NCBI RefSeq assembly: GCF_003258605.2
Contig: NZ_CP031264.1
Span: forward strand, 2,108,001 to 2,172,000
DNA length: 64,000 bases
Source: Peterkaempfera bronchialis
GTDB taxonomy: Bacteria > Actinomycetota > Actinomycetes > Streptomycetales > Streptomycetaceae
Direction: 5' to 3'
Shown here piece after piece: positions 24,569 to 33,616 of the stretch. The notes below the pieces were generated by a model that made no database searches, was not told the origin of the DNA, and saw only the letters and a list, made by a program, of their open reading frames with translations. The first letter of the stretch is position 1, and each line of letters starts with the position of its first letter. Both the position numbers and the translations under genes were made by a program.

Positions 24569-25731
24569 CCACCAACCACCCCACCACGCCCAACCCCGCC
24601 CCACCCACCACCCCAGTCACCACCCCGCCCACCACCAGCCCACCCCCTCCCCGCTCCGCCAACCTGAGCGCCTTCCGCAGCCTCTCCCGAGTGATGATCG
24701 TCACCTTCCTCCGGGACAAGTCGGCGCTCTTCTTCGTGATCATCTTCCCGCTGATGTTCCTGCTGCTCTTCGGCACCCTGTTCAAGAGCGCCTCCACCCC
24801 ACACGCCAAGATCGCCCAGGTCGGCGCGGTGGCCGTGCTGGACTCCGTACAGGGCCAGGGCCGCGACGACCTGGCCAAGGTGCTCACCATCTCCAGGGAA
24901 TCGGACGAGGCCGAGGCGCTGCGCAAGGTCCGCAAGGGCGACCTGGACGGCCTCATCGAGCAGGACGGCTCCGGCACGGTGCTGCTCCGCTTCAGCGCCG
25001 CCGACCAGGTACGCGCCGGCTCGGTGCAGGCCATCGTCAACTCACTCGTCCAGCAGGCCAACCAGGCCGCCACCGGCCGGCCCCCGGCGTTCACGCTCAA
25101 GGCCGTGCAGGTCGAGGACCAGTCGATCAAGCTGATCCAGTACCTCACCCCGGGCCTGCTGGGCTGGGCCATCGCCACCGGCGCCGTCTTCAGCACCGCA
25201 CTGACCCTGGTGACCTGGCGCAGGAAGCGCATCCTGCGCCGACTGCGGCTGGCCCCGGTCAGCGTGGGGTCCATCGTCGCCTCACGGGTCGGCGTCAGCG
25301 TGCTCACCGCCCTCACCCAGACGGCGATCTTCGTGGCGGTGGCCTGCACACCCGCCTTCGGCCTCAAGCTGACCGGCAACTGGTGGCTCGCCATCCCGCT
25401 GGTGATCTGCGGCACCATCTCCTTTATGTCGATCGGCCTGCTGGTCGGCGCGGTCTCCAAGACCGAGGAGGCGGCCAACGGGATGGCGCAGATCATCGTG
25501 CTGCCGATGTCGTTCCTCTCCGGAGCGTTCTTCTCCGTGGACGACGCCCCCTCCTGGCTGCACGCGATCTCCGAGGTGATGCCGCTGCGCCACCTGGTGA
25601 CGTCCATGCAGAGCGTGCTCACCCGTGGCGGCGGCCTCGGCGACGCGCTGCCCACCATGGGCGGGCTGCTGCTCTTCGCCGCCGTGGTGACCGGGATCGC
25701 CTGGCGCTTCTTCGACTGGGACGAGGCCTGA
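24565..25731 (+). CDS. ABC-2 type exporter permease
   Basis: A 388-residue permease. A cytoplasmic Pro/Thr-rich N-terminus is followed by a first helix (about 55-78). A large extracytoplasmic domain of about 110 residues comes next, then five more helices clustered in the C-terminal half. This is the ABC2_membrane_3 layout. The segment QIIVLPMSFLSGAFF is a typical DrrB/ABC-2 motif. The GTG start overlaps the ATPase stop. A strong GC-rich hairpin follows the gene. Confidence 0.92.
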   Translation: MTTNHPTTPNPAPPTTPVTTPPTTSPPPPRSANLSAFRSLSRVMIVTFLRDKSALFFVIIFPLMFLLLFGTLFKSASTPHAKIAQVGAVAVLDSVQGQGRDDLAKVLTISRESDEAEALRKVRKGDLDGLIEQDGSGTVLLRFSAADQVRAGSVQAIVNSLVQQANQAATGRPPAFTLKAVQVEDQSIKLIQYLTPGLLGWAIATGAVFSTALTLVTWRRKRILRRLRLAPVSVGSIVASRVGVSVLTALTQTAIFVAVACTPAFGLKLTGNWWLAIPLVICGTISFMSIGLLVGAVSKTEEAANGMAQIIVLPMSFLSGAFFSVDDAPSWLHAISEVMPLRHLVTSMQSVLTRGGGLGDALPTMGGLLLFAAVVTGIAWRFFDWDEA

Positions 25732-25754
25732 CCGGCTGCGGACCGGCTGCGGAC

Positions 25755-25797
25755 GGGCCGGCAAGGGAGGGGAGGGGAGGGGAGCCCCTCCCGGCCC
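25755..25797 (+). terminator. terminator hairpin with G-rich arm
   Basis: GGGCCGG (25755-25761) pairs with CCGGCCC (25791-25797), and an inner GGAGGGG/CCCCTCC stem extends the hairpin. The 5' arm contains four G-runs separated by single A residues (25765-25782), which could alternatively form a G-quadruplex. Confidence 0.65.
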
Positions 25798-25824
25798 GCC
25801 CACCGCTTCTGCGACCATGGTGGG

Positions 25825-26229
25825 GTGACAGAGATCGGGCGCACCACCACCGGCGAGGAGACCTTCTACGACGCGGTCGGCGGCGAGGCCACCTTCCGCC
25901 GCCTCGTGCACCGCTTCTACCAGGGGATCGCGGAGGACCCGCTGCTCCGCCCCATGTACCCGGAGGAGGACCTGGGTCCGGCCGAGGAGCGCATGACCCT
26001 CTTCCTGATGCAGTACTGGGGCGGCCCCCGCACCTACAGCGAGCAGCGCGGCCACCCCCGGCTGCGGATGCGCCATGTCCCCTTCCGGGTGGACCGGGCC
26101 GCCCATGACGCCTGGCTGCGCCATATGCGCACCGCCGTCGACGAACTCCAGCTCCCCCCGGACCAGCAGCGGCAGTTGTGGGACTACCTCACCTACGCCG
26201 CCGCCTCCATGATCAACACCCCCACCTGA
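25825..26229 (+). CDS. group II truncated haemoglobin (TrHbO type)
   Basis: A 134-residue 2-on-2 globin. [19 protein letters not shown] opens the B helix; the YWGG motif carries the CD1 Tyr; the proximal His lies in RMRHVPF; and the G8 Trp of group II lies in HDAWLRHM. These proteins bind O2 or NO and are linked to redox or nitrosative stress and to respiration in actinobacteria. The GTG start is preceded by a GGTGGG stretch. It stands alone, convergent with a two-gene minus-strand operon. Confidence 0.93.
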   Translation: MTEIGRTTTGEETFYDAVGGEATFRRLVHRFYQGIAEDPLLRPMYPEEDLGPAEERMTLFLMQYWGGPRTYSEQRGHPRLRMRHVPFRVDRAAHDAWLRHMRTAVDELQLPPDQQRQLWDYLTYAAASMINTPT

Positions 26230-26277
26230 GCCGCCTCCCCACTCCTCTGCCGCCCCCTCCCCGCCCCCGACCTCGGG

Positions 26278-26979
26278 TCACACCAGCGGGGTCAGCCCCA
26301 GACCACTGCCCGGAGCAGCCACCCGCCGCAGCGCCACCGACCCATGCGGGGCGCTGAGCCGCAGCCATCCACCGGCCGCGTACACCGACAGCTCCGCCCC
26401 GGGTCGGATGAACCCCAGCACCTGGGCGGCATGCGCGGCCCGCAGCGGCACCGCCGCGGCGTCGTCCAGCGGACGGGACCAGATCTCGTCGGCGAGCGCG
26501 TCCAGCGCCGCGCGGGTACGGGCCTCCGGACTCAGCGCCTCGCTGCGCGCCCGGAACTCCCCGACCGCCGCCGCCACCGCCGCCGCCACCGGGGCGGGGG
26601 GCAGTGAGCCCAGGCAGCGCCAACCGCCGCGCGGCGGCAGCAGCCCCGCCCAGGCGGGGCCGGTGACCCCCGGCGGGATGCCCAGCACGGCCGAACCCTC
26701 GTCCAGGCCCTCCAGCAACTGCCCCGCCGAGACGGTGACATCCAGCGGCCGCACCGTGCCCCCGAGCCGGGCGGTACGCACCGCCACCGCCCCCGAGCTG
26801 CCCAGCGGCACCCGCCCGAACACGGCAAGCACCCCCGCAGCCTTCCCATCGCCCTTCCCATCACCACCCGGCGCAGCCTGAAGCCGCACCGCCGCCGCCC
26901 GGTCGTAGCGCAGCAGCCGGGTGAGGAAGGACGCCAGGTCGGCGGCCTCCCCGCTGTCGGCAAGGTGGAGCGTGGTCAT
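26278..26979 (-). CDS. conserved actinobacterial protein of unknown function
   Basis: A 233-residue protein that begins MTTLHLADSGEAADLASFLTRL and contains repeated beta-rich segments. No catalytic motif, signal peptide or membrane helix is visible, and I do not recognise a named domain. It starts 14 bp after the thioesterase gene, so the two are co-transcribed. Typical codon bias and a dense acidic/basic N-terminus support a real gene. Confidence 0.8.
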   Translation of the reverse strand: MTTLHLADSGEAADLASFLTRLLRYDRAAAVRLQAAPGGDGKGDGKAAGVLAVFGRVPLGSSGAVAVRTARLGGTVRPLDVTVSAGQLLEGLDEGSAVLGIPPGVTGPAWAGLLPPRGGWRCLGSLPPAPVAAAVAAAVGEFRARSEALSPEARTRAALDALADEIWSRPLDDAAAVPLRAAHAAQVLGFIRPGAELSVYAAGGWLRLSAPHGSVALRRVAAPGSGLGLTPLV

Positions 26980-26993
26980 GACCGTTGCGGTGT

Positions 26994-27446
26994 TCAGGCC
27001 GCCGCCTCCTTGACCTCGGCGCCGTCCAGGAAGCGGCTCAGGAAGGCCCGCTCCACGGGAGAGATCCGACGCGGTCGCCCGGCCGCCAGGTCATAGGGGA
27101 CGACCACGGTGGAGGCACGGACGTATACCGTCTCGTCCGCCTCCTCCCCGCTCCCGATGTCCTTGATCTCATAGGAGACGGTGAGCGAGGCGGCGGTCAG
27201 CCGGGTCACCCAGGTCTCGACGGTGACCGGCTCCGGCCGGTGGATCAGCGGCTTGAGGTAGTCGATCTCATGGCGGGCCACGACCGAGCCGCCCGCGAAC
27301 TCACCGGCCCCGGCCTCGGCGGCCTGGGTGAACATGAAGTCGATCCGCGCCTCCTCCAGATAGCGCAGGAAGACGACGTTGTTCACATGGCCGAAGGCGT
27401 CCATGTCGGACCAGCGCAACGGGCAGGCGTAGATGTGGCGTGCCAC
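26994..27446 (-). CDS. acyl-CoA thioesterase, hot-dog fold (4HBT/YbgC type)
   Basis: A 150-residue single hot-dog domain. The diagnostic segment is RWSDMDAFGHVNNVVFLRYLEEAR, with the catalytic Asp in the DMD turn and the HVNN loop. It hydrolyses acyl-CoA thioesters; chain-length preference cannot be predicted. I chose the GTG at 27446, which has AGGAG at 9 bp and begins where homologues usually do; upstream in-frame GTG (27482) would run through the repeat region. The four 16-bp repeats at 27463-27530 lie directly upstream and may control it. Confidence 0.88.
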   Translation of the reverse strand: MARHIYACPLRWSDMDAFGHVNNVVFLRYLEEARIDFMFTQAAEAGAGEFAGGSVVARHEIDYLKPLIHRPEPVTVETWVTRLTAASLTVSYEIKDIGSGEEADETVYVRASTVVVPYDLAAGRPRRISPVERAFLSRFLDGAEVKEAAA

Positions 27447-27462
27447 CGGGGGTGCTCTCCTC

Positions 27463-27530
27463 GTTGTTCTCCGTCGACCCACATTGTTCTCCGTCGACGT
27501 TGTTCCCCATCGACGTTGCTCTCCGCCGAC
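27463..27530. repeat. four 16-bp repeats upstream of the thioesterase gene
   Basis: Units at 27463, 27483, 27499 and 27515 follow the consensus RTTGYTCYCCRYCGAC. The last three are directly adjacent; the first is offset by 4 bp. They lie 17-84 bp upstream of the thioesterase start. Confidence 0.85.
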
Positions 27531-27546
27531 GTCGGCCAGCCTATGC

Positions 27547-27592
27547 GCGCCGGCCCGGCGGACCCCCCTGGGGCAGTCCGCCGGGCCGGCGC
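27547..27592 (-). terminator. terminator of ettA
   Basis: A perfect 17-bp GC stem (27547-27563 with 27576-27592) around a 12-nt loop lies 17 bases after the ettA stop codon on the minus strand. Confidence 0.88.
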
Positions 27593-27608
27593 GGCGGGTC
27601 GGCTCGCG

Positions 27609-29273
<1,665 letters not shown>

Positions 29274-29359
29274 GGAAATCGCTCCGGCGTCGTCGGGAAT
29301 GGCTTACGGGGTTACGACCCTCCATTGTGCCGCACCCGGGGGTGCCGCCCAGCACGCCG

Positions 29360-29391
29360 GGACCCGGCCCCCGCGAACGGGGACCGGGTCC
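29360..29391 (-). terminator. terminator of the thioester-domain protein gene
   Basis: Two 14-nt arms (29360-29373 and 29378-29391) pair with a single mismatch around CGAA. They are 57 bases beyond the stop codon of the minus-strand gene. Confidence 0.75.
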
Positions 29392-29447
29392 GGTGCACTG
29401 CTTCTTCTGCTACCGCCTGGGGTACCGGCTCAGGTAGCCGGTCCGGA

Positions 29448-31025
29448 TCAGGAGCGGCGCTTGCGGAGGAAGAAGACCACGCCGCCGCCGGCCACGACCA
29501 GGGCCACGGCCACACCCGCGATCAGCGGGGTGGCGCTGCTGCTGCCGGTCTCGGCCAGGTTGCCGCCGGTGGTGGCGCCGGTGGAGCTGTCGCCGGTGGA
29601 GCCGTTGCCGCCGGCGGTGGTGTCGCCGGTGGTGCCGGTGCTCGGCGAAGCGCTCGGGGTGGCGCCGCCCGTGGTGTCACCGGTGGTGGCGCCCGCCGTG
29701 TCGCCGCCGGTGTCACCGCCGGTGGTGGCCCCTGCGGTGTCGCCGCCCGTGTCACCGCCGGTGTCGCCACCGGTCGTGTCCCCACCGGTGTCCCCACCGG
29801 TCGTGTCACCGCCGGTGTCGCCACCGGTCGTCCCGCCGACCGTGCTGTTGGTCTGGCAGTCCAGCACGCCCTCGAAGGTCTGGGAGAAGTCGTTCGACCC
29901 CTTGACCTCGATCTTGTAGGCCGCGTCCTCCTCGACGGGGACGCCGACGTCCTGGGACTCGCCCGGCTTCACCGTGATGCTCTGGTCGCCCACGGTGCCG
30001 ACGAAGTCGTCGTCGCCGCTGTTGGTGACGGTCACCACGACCTTGCCCTCGGCGCAGTCGACCCGGGCCTCGGCAGCCGGGCTCGGGCCCTTCCTCTCCC
30101 ACTGGGCGGTCGCGGTCGCCTTGACGTCGACCTTGCCGGAGCCAGCCAGGATCATGGTCTGGCTGTGCTTCTCCGGGGTGTAGCCGAGGCTGGTGAACGC
30201 CCGGCCGATCGGCACCTCGGTCACGGCGTCGGCGGTCAGCGTCGCCGTGCCGGGGGCCGCTCCGGCCGGCACCTTGAAGTAGACCTCGCTGCCGTTGGAT
30301 GCCTGACCCAGGGCGTTGCCGTCCTTGTCGGTCAGCTTGACCCCGGCACCGGCGGCGGCGCTGTCGAGCTGGAGCTGCACCGTCGTGTTGGTGGTGACGC
30401 TGACCGGGCCGAGCAGGTCACCGCTCTTGCCGGAGACCGCCGTCGGCGACAGGTCGAGCGACGGCTTCGGCTCGGGGAGGTTCTTGGCGTTCTTCACCAG
30501 GTAGTCGGCGAGCTGCCGGGCGTCGCTGTCGACCGGTACGGCGTTCTTGCGGTCGGAGAACTTCCAGATCGCGGCCTGGGTACCGGCGGCGGCGTCCTCA
30601 GCGGTGAAGCTGCGGCCCAGGCGCAGCTTGGCCGCGAGGGCGTCGCGCGACTGGGTCGGGTAGGAGTTCTCCAGGATCCACTTGATCCGGCCGGCCTCGG
30701 AGTTGGTCGCCAGCGAGGTGGAGTCCCAGCCGGTCTCCTGGTACTGGGCCTTCGGCTTGGTCTCGTGGCCGAAGTCGATGCAGTAGGTCTGGATGGAGCC
30801 CTGCTTGGTCTTCAGCGTGAAGAGCCCACCGGAGACCGTCGAACGGTCCACCTGGATCTTGCCGCCGAAGAGCCCGCTCTGAAGCGTCGCGGTCGCACCG
30901 GCGTCACCCTGACCCGGATCGGCCGCAGCCGACCCGGCGAGAGCGACACCGCCGGCCACGAACATGCTCGACGCGAGCATGACAGAAGACGCGCGGGGTA
31001 TGACCCGCCCGCGAACACGGAACAT
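29448..31025 (-). CDS. sortase-anchored surface protein with thioester domain (TED)
   Basis: A 525-residue surface protein. Signal peptide at 1-35, then a thioester domain (about 50-170) with the Cys in QTYCIDFG and the Gln in AGTQAAIWKFSD. In characterised TEDs these form an internal Cys-Gln thioester that bonds covalently to host or surface amines. Two Ig-like beta regions follow (about 180-385). A low-complexity Gly/Asp/Thr segment (about 395-485, GGDTGGDTT repeats) acts as a wall-spanning stalk. The C-terminus has LAETG, a hydrophobic helix and RKRRS, a class E sortase signal. The ATG at 31025 has GGAGGAG upstream. No sortase gene is next to it. Confidence 0.92.
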   Translation of the reverse strand: MFRVRGRVIPRASSVMLASSMFVAGGVALAGSAAADPGQGDAGATATLQSGLFGGKIQVDRSTVSGGLFTLKTKQGSIQTYCIDFGHETKPKAQYQETGWDSTSLATNSEAGRIKWILENSYPTQSRDALAAKLRLGRSFTAEDAAAGTQAAIWKFSDRKNAVPVDSDARQLADYLVKNAKNLPEPKPSLDLSPTAVSGKSGDLLGPVSVTTNTTVQLQLDSAAAGAGVKLTDKDGNALGQASNGSEVYFKVPAGAAPGTATLTADAVTEVPIGRAFTSLGYTPEKHSQTMILAGSGKVDVKATATAQWERKGPSPAAEARVDCAEGKVVVTVTNSGDDDFVGTVGDQSITVKPGESQDVGVPVEEDAAYKIEVKGSNDFSQTFEGVLDCQTNSTVGGTTGGDTGGDTTGGDTGGDTTGGDTGGDTGGDTAGATTGGDTGGDTAGATTGDTTGGATPSASPSTGTTGDTTAGGNGSTGDSSTGATTGGNLAETGSSSATPLIAGVAVALVVAGGGVVFFLRKRRS

Positions 31026-31289
31026 AGGTGTCTCCTCCGAGCGGCCGCACATCGTGGCGCGCACCGCCGCACATTGCCGCGCCCCCCGAAAACGCAGCCC
31101 GTCCTGACCTGACGCATCCTATTGATCCCGAAGGGCTATCAAACCTCCGTGCCAAACCAGGACAGTCTCGTTTCCCGATCGTTACCAAGCGGTTCCGGAA
31201 CCACCTGGTGCTGTCGACAAATCATCAATGGCGGTGCGTGGGCGCTCTTTTCACTTCCCATTCGCCGAGGCTTTGCACTGCAACCACGC

Positions 31290-31748
31290 CTACACCGGTG
31301 CAACCACCCGCCCCGGTGGCACCACTGCCGCCCCTCCCCCGTCCGCCCGCTCCCAGGACGGCTGCTGCTCCACCAACTCCGGCCGGGCGCGCACCGCCCG
31401 ACGGAAAGCGGAGGTGCCCCGCGACAGGTCGTGCCCGAGCGCCCAGGCGTCGATGTCGACCGTGACGGTCCGCTTGCCGTCCTGCTCCCGCTCCCGCACT
31501 CGCAACTTCCCGGCCACCAGGAGCGGATCACCCTTGCTCACCGAACTGACCACGTTCTCGGCCATCCACCGCCAGGCCCATACCGTCACAAAGCTGGTCT
31601 CACCGTCCACCCAGGCCCCCTGCTGCCGGTCGTAGCGCCGCTCGGTGGAGGCCAGCCGAAAGCTGGCGAGCGGCACCCCGGCCGAGGTGGTCGAGTAGCG
31701 GACATCGGTCGCGGCGTTCCCGACGATCGTCACCATGGTCTCGTTCAC
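31290..31748 (-). CDS. ssbB: single-stranded DNA-binding protein (SsbB-like)
   Basis: A 152-residue protein with one OB fold. MVTIVGNAATDVRYSTT and the WRWMAENV segment match the Ssb family, but the C-terminus lacks the acidic DDxxF-type tail of essential SSB. Size and neighbourhood fit SsbB, the second Streptomyces paralogue implicated in chromosome segregation during sporulation. GTG 31748 is preceded by GGGGGAG; ATG 31736 is an internal alternative. The C-terminal 45 residues are Ala/Pro/Arg-rich. Confidence 0.88.
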   Translation of the reverse strand: MNETMVTIVGNAATDVRYSTTSAGVPLASFRLASTERRYDRQQGAWVDGETSFVTVWAWRWMAENVVSSVSKGDPLLVAGKLRVREREQDGKRTVTVDIDAWALGHDLSRGTSAFRRAVRARPELVEQQPSWERADGGGAAVVPPGRVVAPV

Positions 31749-32303
31749 GGACACTCCCCCGTCGTTGGTTGCGTTGCCGAGAGAGTGCCCCGCCCCACCG
31801 ACGCCCGCCAGCCACCCCCGGAAACCTGTGGACAACTCCGGGATGTGGAAAACTCCATTCCCTCGAACGGGCGCCCCGGTAATCAGCCGATTGACCATTC
31901 GGCTGCGTTCATGACAATTTACGGGGTTGCCAATCCCCCGATCGAGTGCCCACCGCTCCACCTGCCCGGATCGTCCGGTCGGACGAAAAGGACACCTCCT
32001 CCCGATACCCACCGGGTCCATAACGGGTGAGGCGGCAGGGCCGTAACGAGTGCACAACGTCCGGCGGGATGCCCGGCAATACCGCTGCGCACACGGGCCC
32101 CACCTGCGATTATCGGACCGCTTCACCAGCGCCGACCGCGACGGCGCACCGGTGGAACACCAGGGAGAAAACCCGGACACCCTTATCCTGTCCCCGACAG
32201 GACAACGGCTGGCCCCGCGCACCCCGCGCCGTGCCCGAGACCAGCCACCGCTTCCGCGCGCCGCACCCGCGCCGCTCACGGCAGCCCCGTCCGGGCCTGT
32301 CAG
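31749..32303. other. intergenic region between ssbB and tRNA-Arg
   Basis: About 555 bp with no credible gene. It includes a perfect 7-bp inverted repeat, CAGCCGA-8-TCGGCTG (31884-31905), about 140 bp upstream of ssbB, and moderately A+T-rich patches around 31850-31930. These fit a promoter or operator for ssbB. The last part presumably carries the tRNA promoter. Confidence 0.45.
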
Positions 32304-32376
32304 GCCCCCGTAGCTCAGCGGATAGAGCAGGTGCCTTCTAAGCACTTGGTCGCAGGTTCGAGTCCTGCCGGGGGCA
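32304..32376 (+). tRNA. tRNA-Arg, anticodon TCT
   Basis: A 73-nt cloverleaf. The acceptor stem GCCCCCG/CGGGGGC is perfect, the D arm is AGCTCAGCGGATAGAGC, and the anticodon loop CTTCTAA has TCT at 32337-32339 and reads AGA (Arg). The T arm is GCAGGTTCGAGTCCTGC. CCA is not encoded (ACACC follows). Confidence 0.96.
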
Positions 32377-32385
32377 CACCTTCAT

Positions 32386-32415
32386 GGGAGCCCGGCCCCT
32401 TCCGGCCGGGTTCCC
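32386..32415 (+). terminator. terminator of tRNA-Arg
   Basis: A 12-bp stem with one G-U pair (32386-32397 with 32404-32415) and a 6-nt loop, ten bases after the tRNA. Confidence 0.75.
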
Positions 32416-32558
32416 TGCCATCCGGCGTCGTCGGCCCGGATGATGCGTCGATGCGGTATCCGGCTGTGTTGGACATTCCCCGGTGGGTTGGGGATAGCGC
32501 GCGGGAAGGGGCCGCCTGCGACGTCGGGGTGGAATTCCGGAGGGGGCCGGGGGCCGGG

Positions 32559-33434
32559 CTACTTGGCGATGACGGCGACCGGGGCGTCCCAGGCGCTGCG
32601 GTCCACGGTGAGGGTGACGCCGCCGCGGGTCTCCTTGCTGTTGACCATGTACTGGTGGCCGCGGCGGTGGCCGGTCCATAGGGTCGGGCGGTAGGGGAAG
32701 TCGCTGGTGGTGGTGTTGGTCTTGTCGTAGAGCGCGTACCAGAGGGCGTCTGGCAGGTCCGTGCGGTCCTTGGCGTTGGCGACGGCGGCGGCGCTGGTGC
32801 TCTTGAAGCCGTAGAACCCGGCCCAGTAGCCCTTGGCATGCACGGCGCGGTCCCAGGCGCGGATGTAGGTCAGTACGGAGTTGACGCAGGAGGTGTTGGA
32901 GATGTCGTACGGCTCCATATCCAGGTAGATGGCGCTGCCGGCCTTCATGCCGAGCTTGGATGCCTTCGCCACCGCGTCCGCGCCGTTCGCCGCCCCCAGC
33001 TTGGCCGCGTTGGCGGATGAGATCCGCTCCGGGTTGCGGCTGGTCTGGCACGGCGGCTGGGCACCCACATAGAGCGGGATCAGCTTCCAGCCGGACGCGG
33101 TCACCGACTTGACCCATGACGCCGTCAACTGCGGCTGCGCACAGCCCCGGTTCTTGCCGCCCACATAGACGGCCGCCGCGCCGTAGAACTTGGACGCCTT
33201 CCACGCCTTCATCGCCGACAGCGACGGGGCCGTGCAGGTGTCGAACGCGCGCCCTGTGTAGACCGACGGTGCCGGCCTCGACGTCGAGGCGGACGTCGTC
33301 GCCGAGGCAGCGGTCGGGGCAGAGCTCGACGTGGTGGCGGCCTCAGCGGTGAGCCCGCCCCCCACGAGCACGGCCGCCCCCGCGACCGACCATGCGACAT
33401 AGCGCCGCCGCTTGGACATCCGATGGCTGGACAC
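32559..33434 (-). CDS. secreted DUF1906 (Rv2525c-like) glycoside-hydrolase-fold protein
   Basis: A 291-residue exported protein. MSSHRMSKRRRYVAWSV starts a signal peptide with a positively charged, Arg-rich n-region and hydrophobic core, cleaved near AEAA; a Ser/Thr/Ala linker follows. The DUF1906 barrel (about 75-290) contains IYLDMEPYD and YWAGFYGF, resembling the GH25-like fold of Rv2525c. Family members are thought to act on peptidoglycan or related glycans, without firm proof. The GTG at 33434 has GGGGGG at 4-9 bp upstream; the internal ATG (33419) has no ribosome site. Transcribed alone. Confidence 0.85.
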   Translation of the reverse strand: MSSHRMSKRRRYVAWSVAGAAVLVGGGLTAEAATTSSSAPTAASATTSASTSRPAPSVYTGRAFDTCTAPSLSAMKAWKASKFYGAAAVYVGGKNRGCAQPQLTASWVKSVTASGWKLIPLYVGAQPPCQTSRNPERISSANAAKLGAANGADAVAKASKLGMKAGSAIYLDMEPYDISNTSCVNSVLTYIRAWDRAVHAKGYWAGFYGFKSTSAAAVANAKDRTDLPDALWYALYDKTNTTTSDFPYRPTLWTGHRRGHQYMVNSKETRGGVTLTVDRSAWDAPVAVIAK

Positions 33435-33564
33435 TGTTGCCCCCCAGAAAATAGGAAACGAGTCCCCTCCATGACACGGCGCGGGTCCGACGACACAGAC
33501 TCCAACGCCCGGAGAGGAACGCACTCTAGTGAACCCTGACGTCAAGATCAATCAATGGTCGTCA

Positions 33565-33606
33565 CACTCCGGCCCCCCGGCAGCTGCCCGCCGGGGGGCC
33601 GGAGTG
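33565..33606 (-). terminator. terminator of the GH10 xylanase gene
   Basis: A perfect 16-bp stem (33565-33580 with 33591-33606) with a 10-nt loop, 11 bases after the xylanase stop codon. Confidence 0.9.
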
Positions 33607-33616
33607 GGATGGGGCG

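Noticed and set aside
29680..29830. Dense short repeats considered as a non-coding array
   Set aside because: They are in frame and code the GGDT stalk of the TED protein.
32304..33434. tRNA-Arg considered as an integrated-element attachment site
   Set aside because: No integrase, excisionase or second copy of the tRNA 3' end is found nearby.
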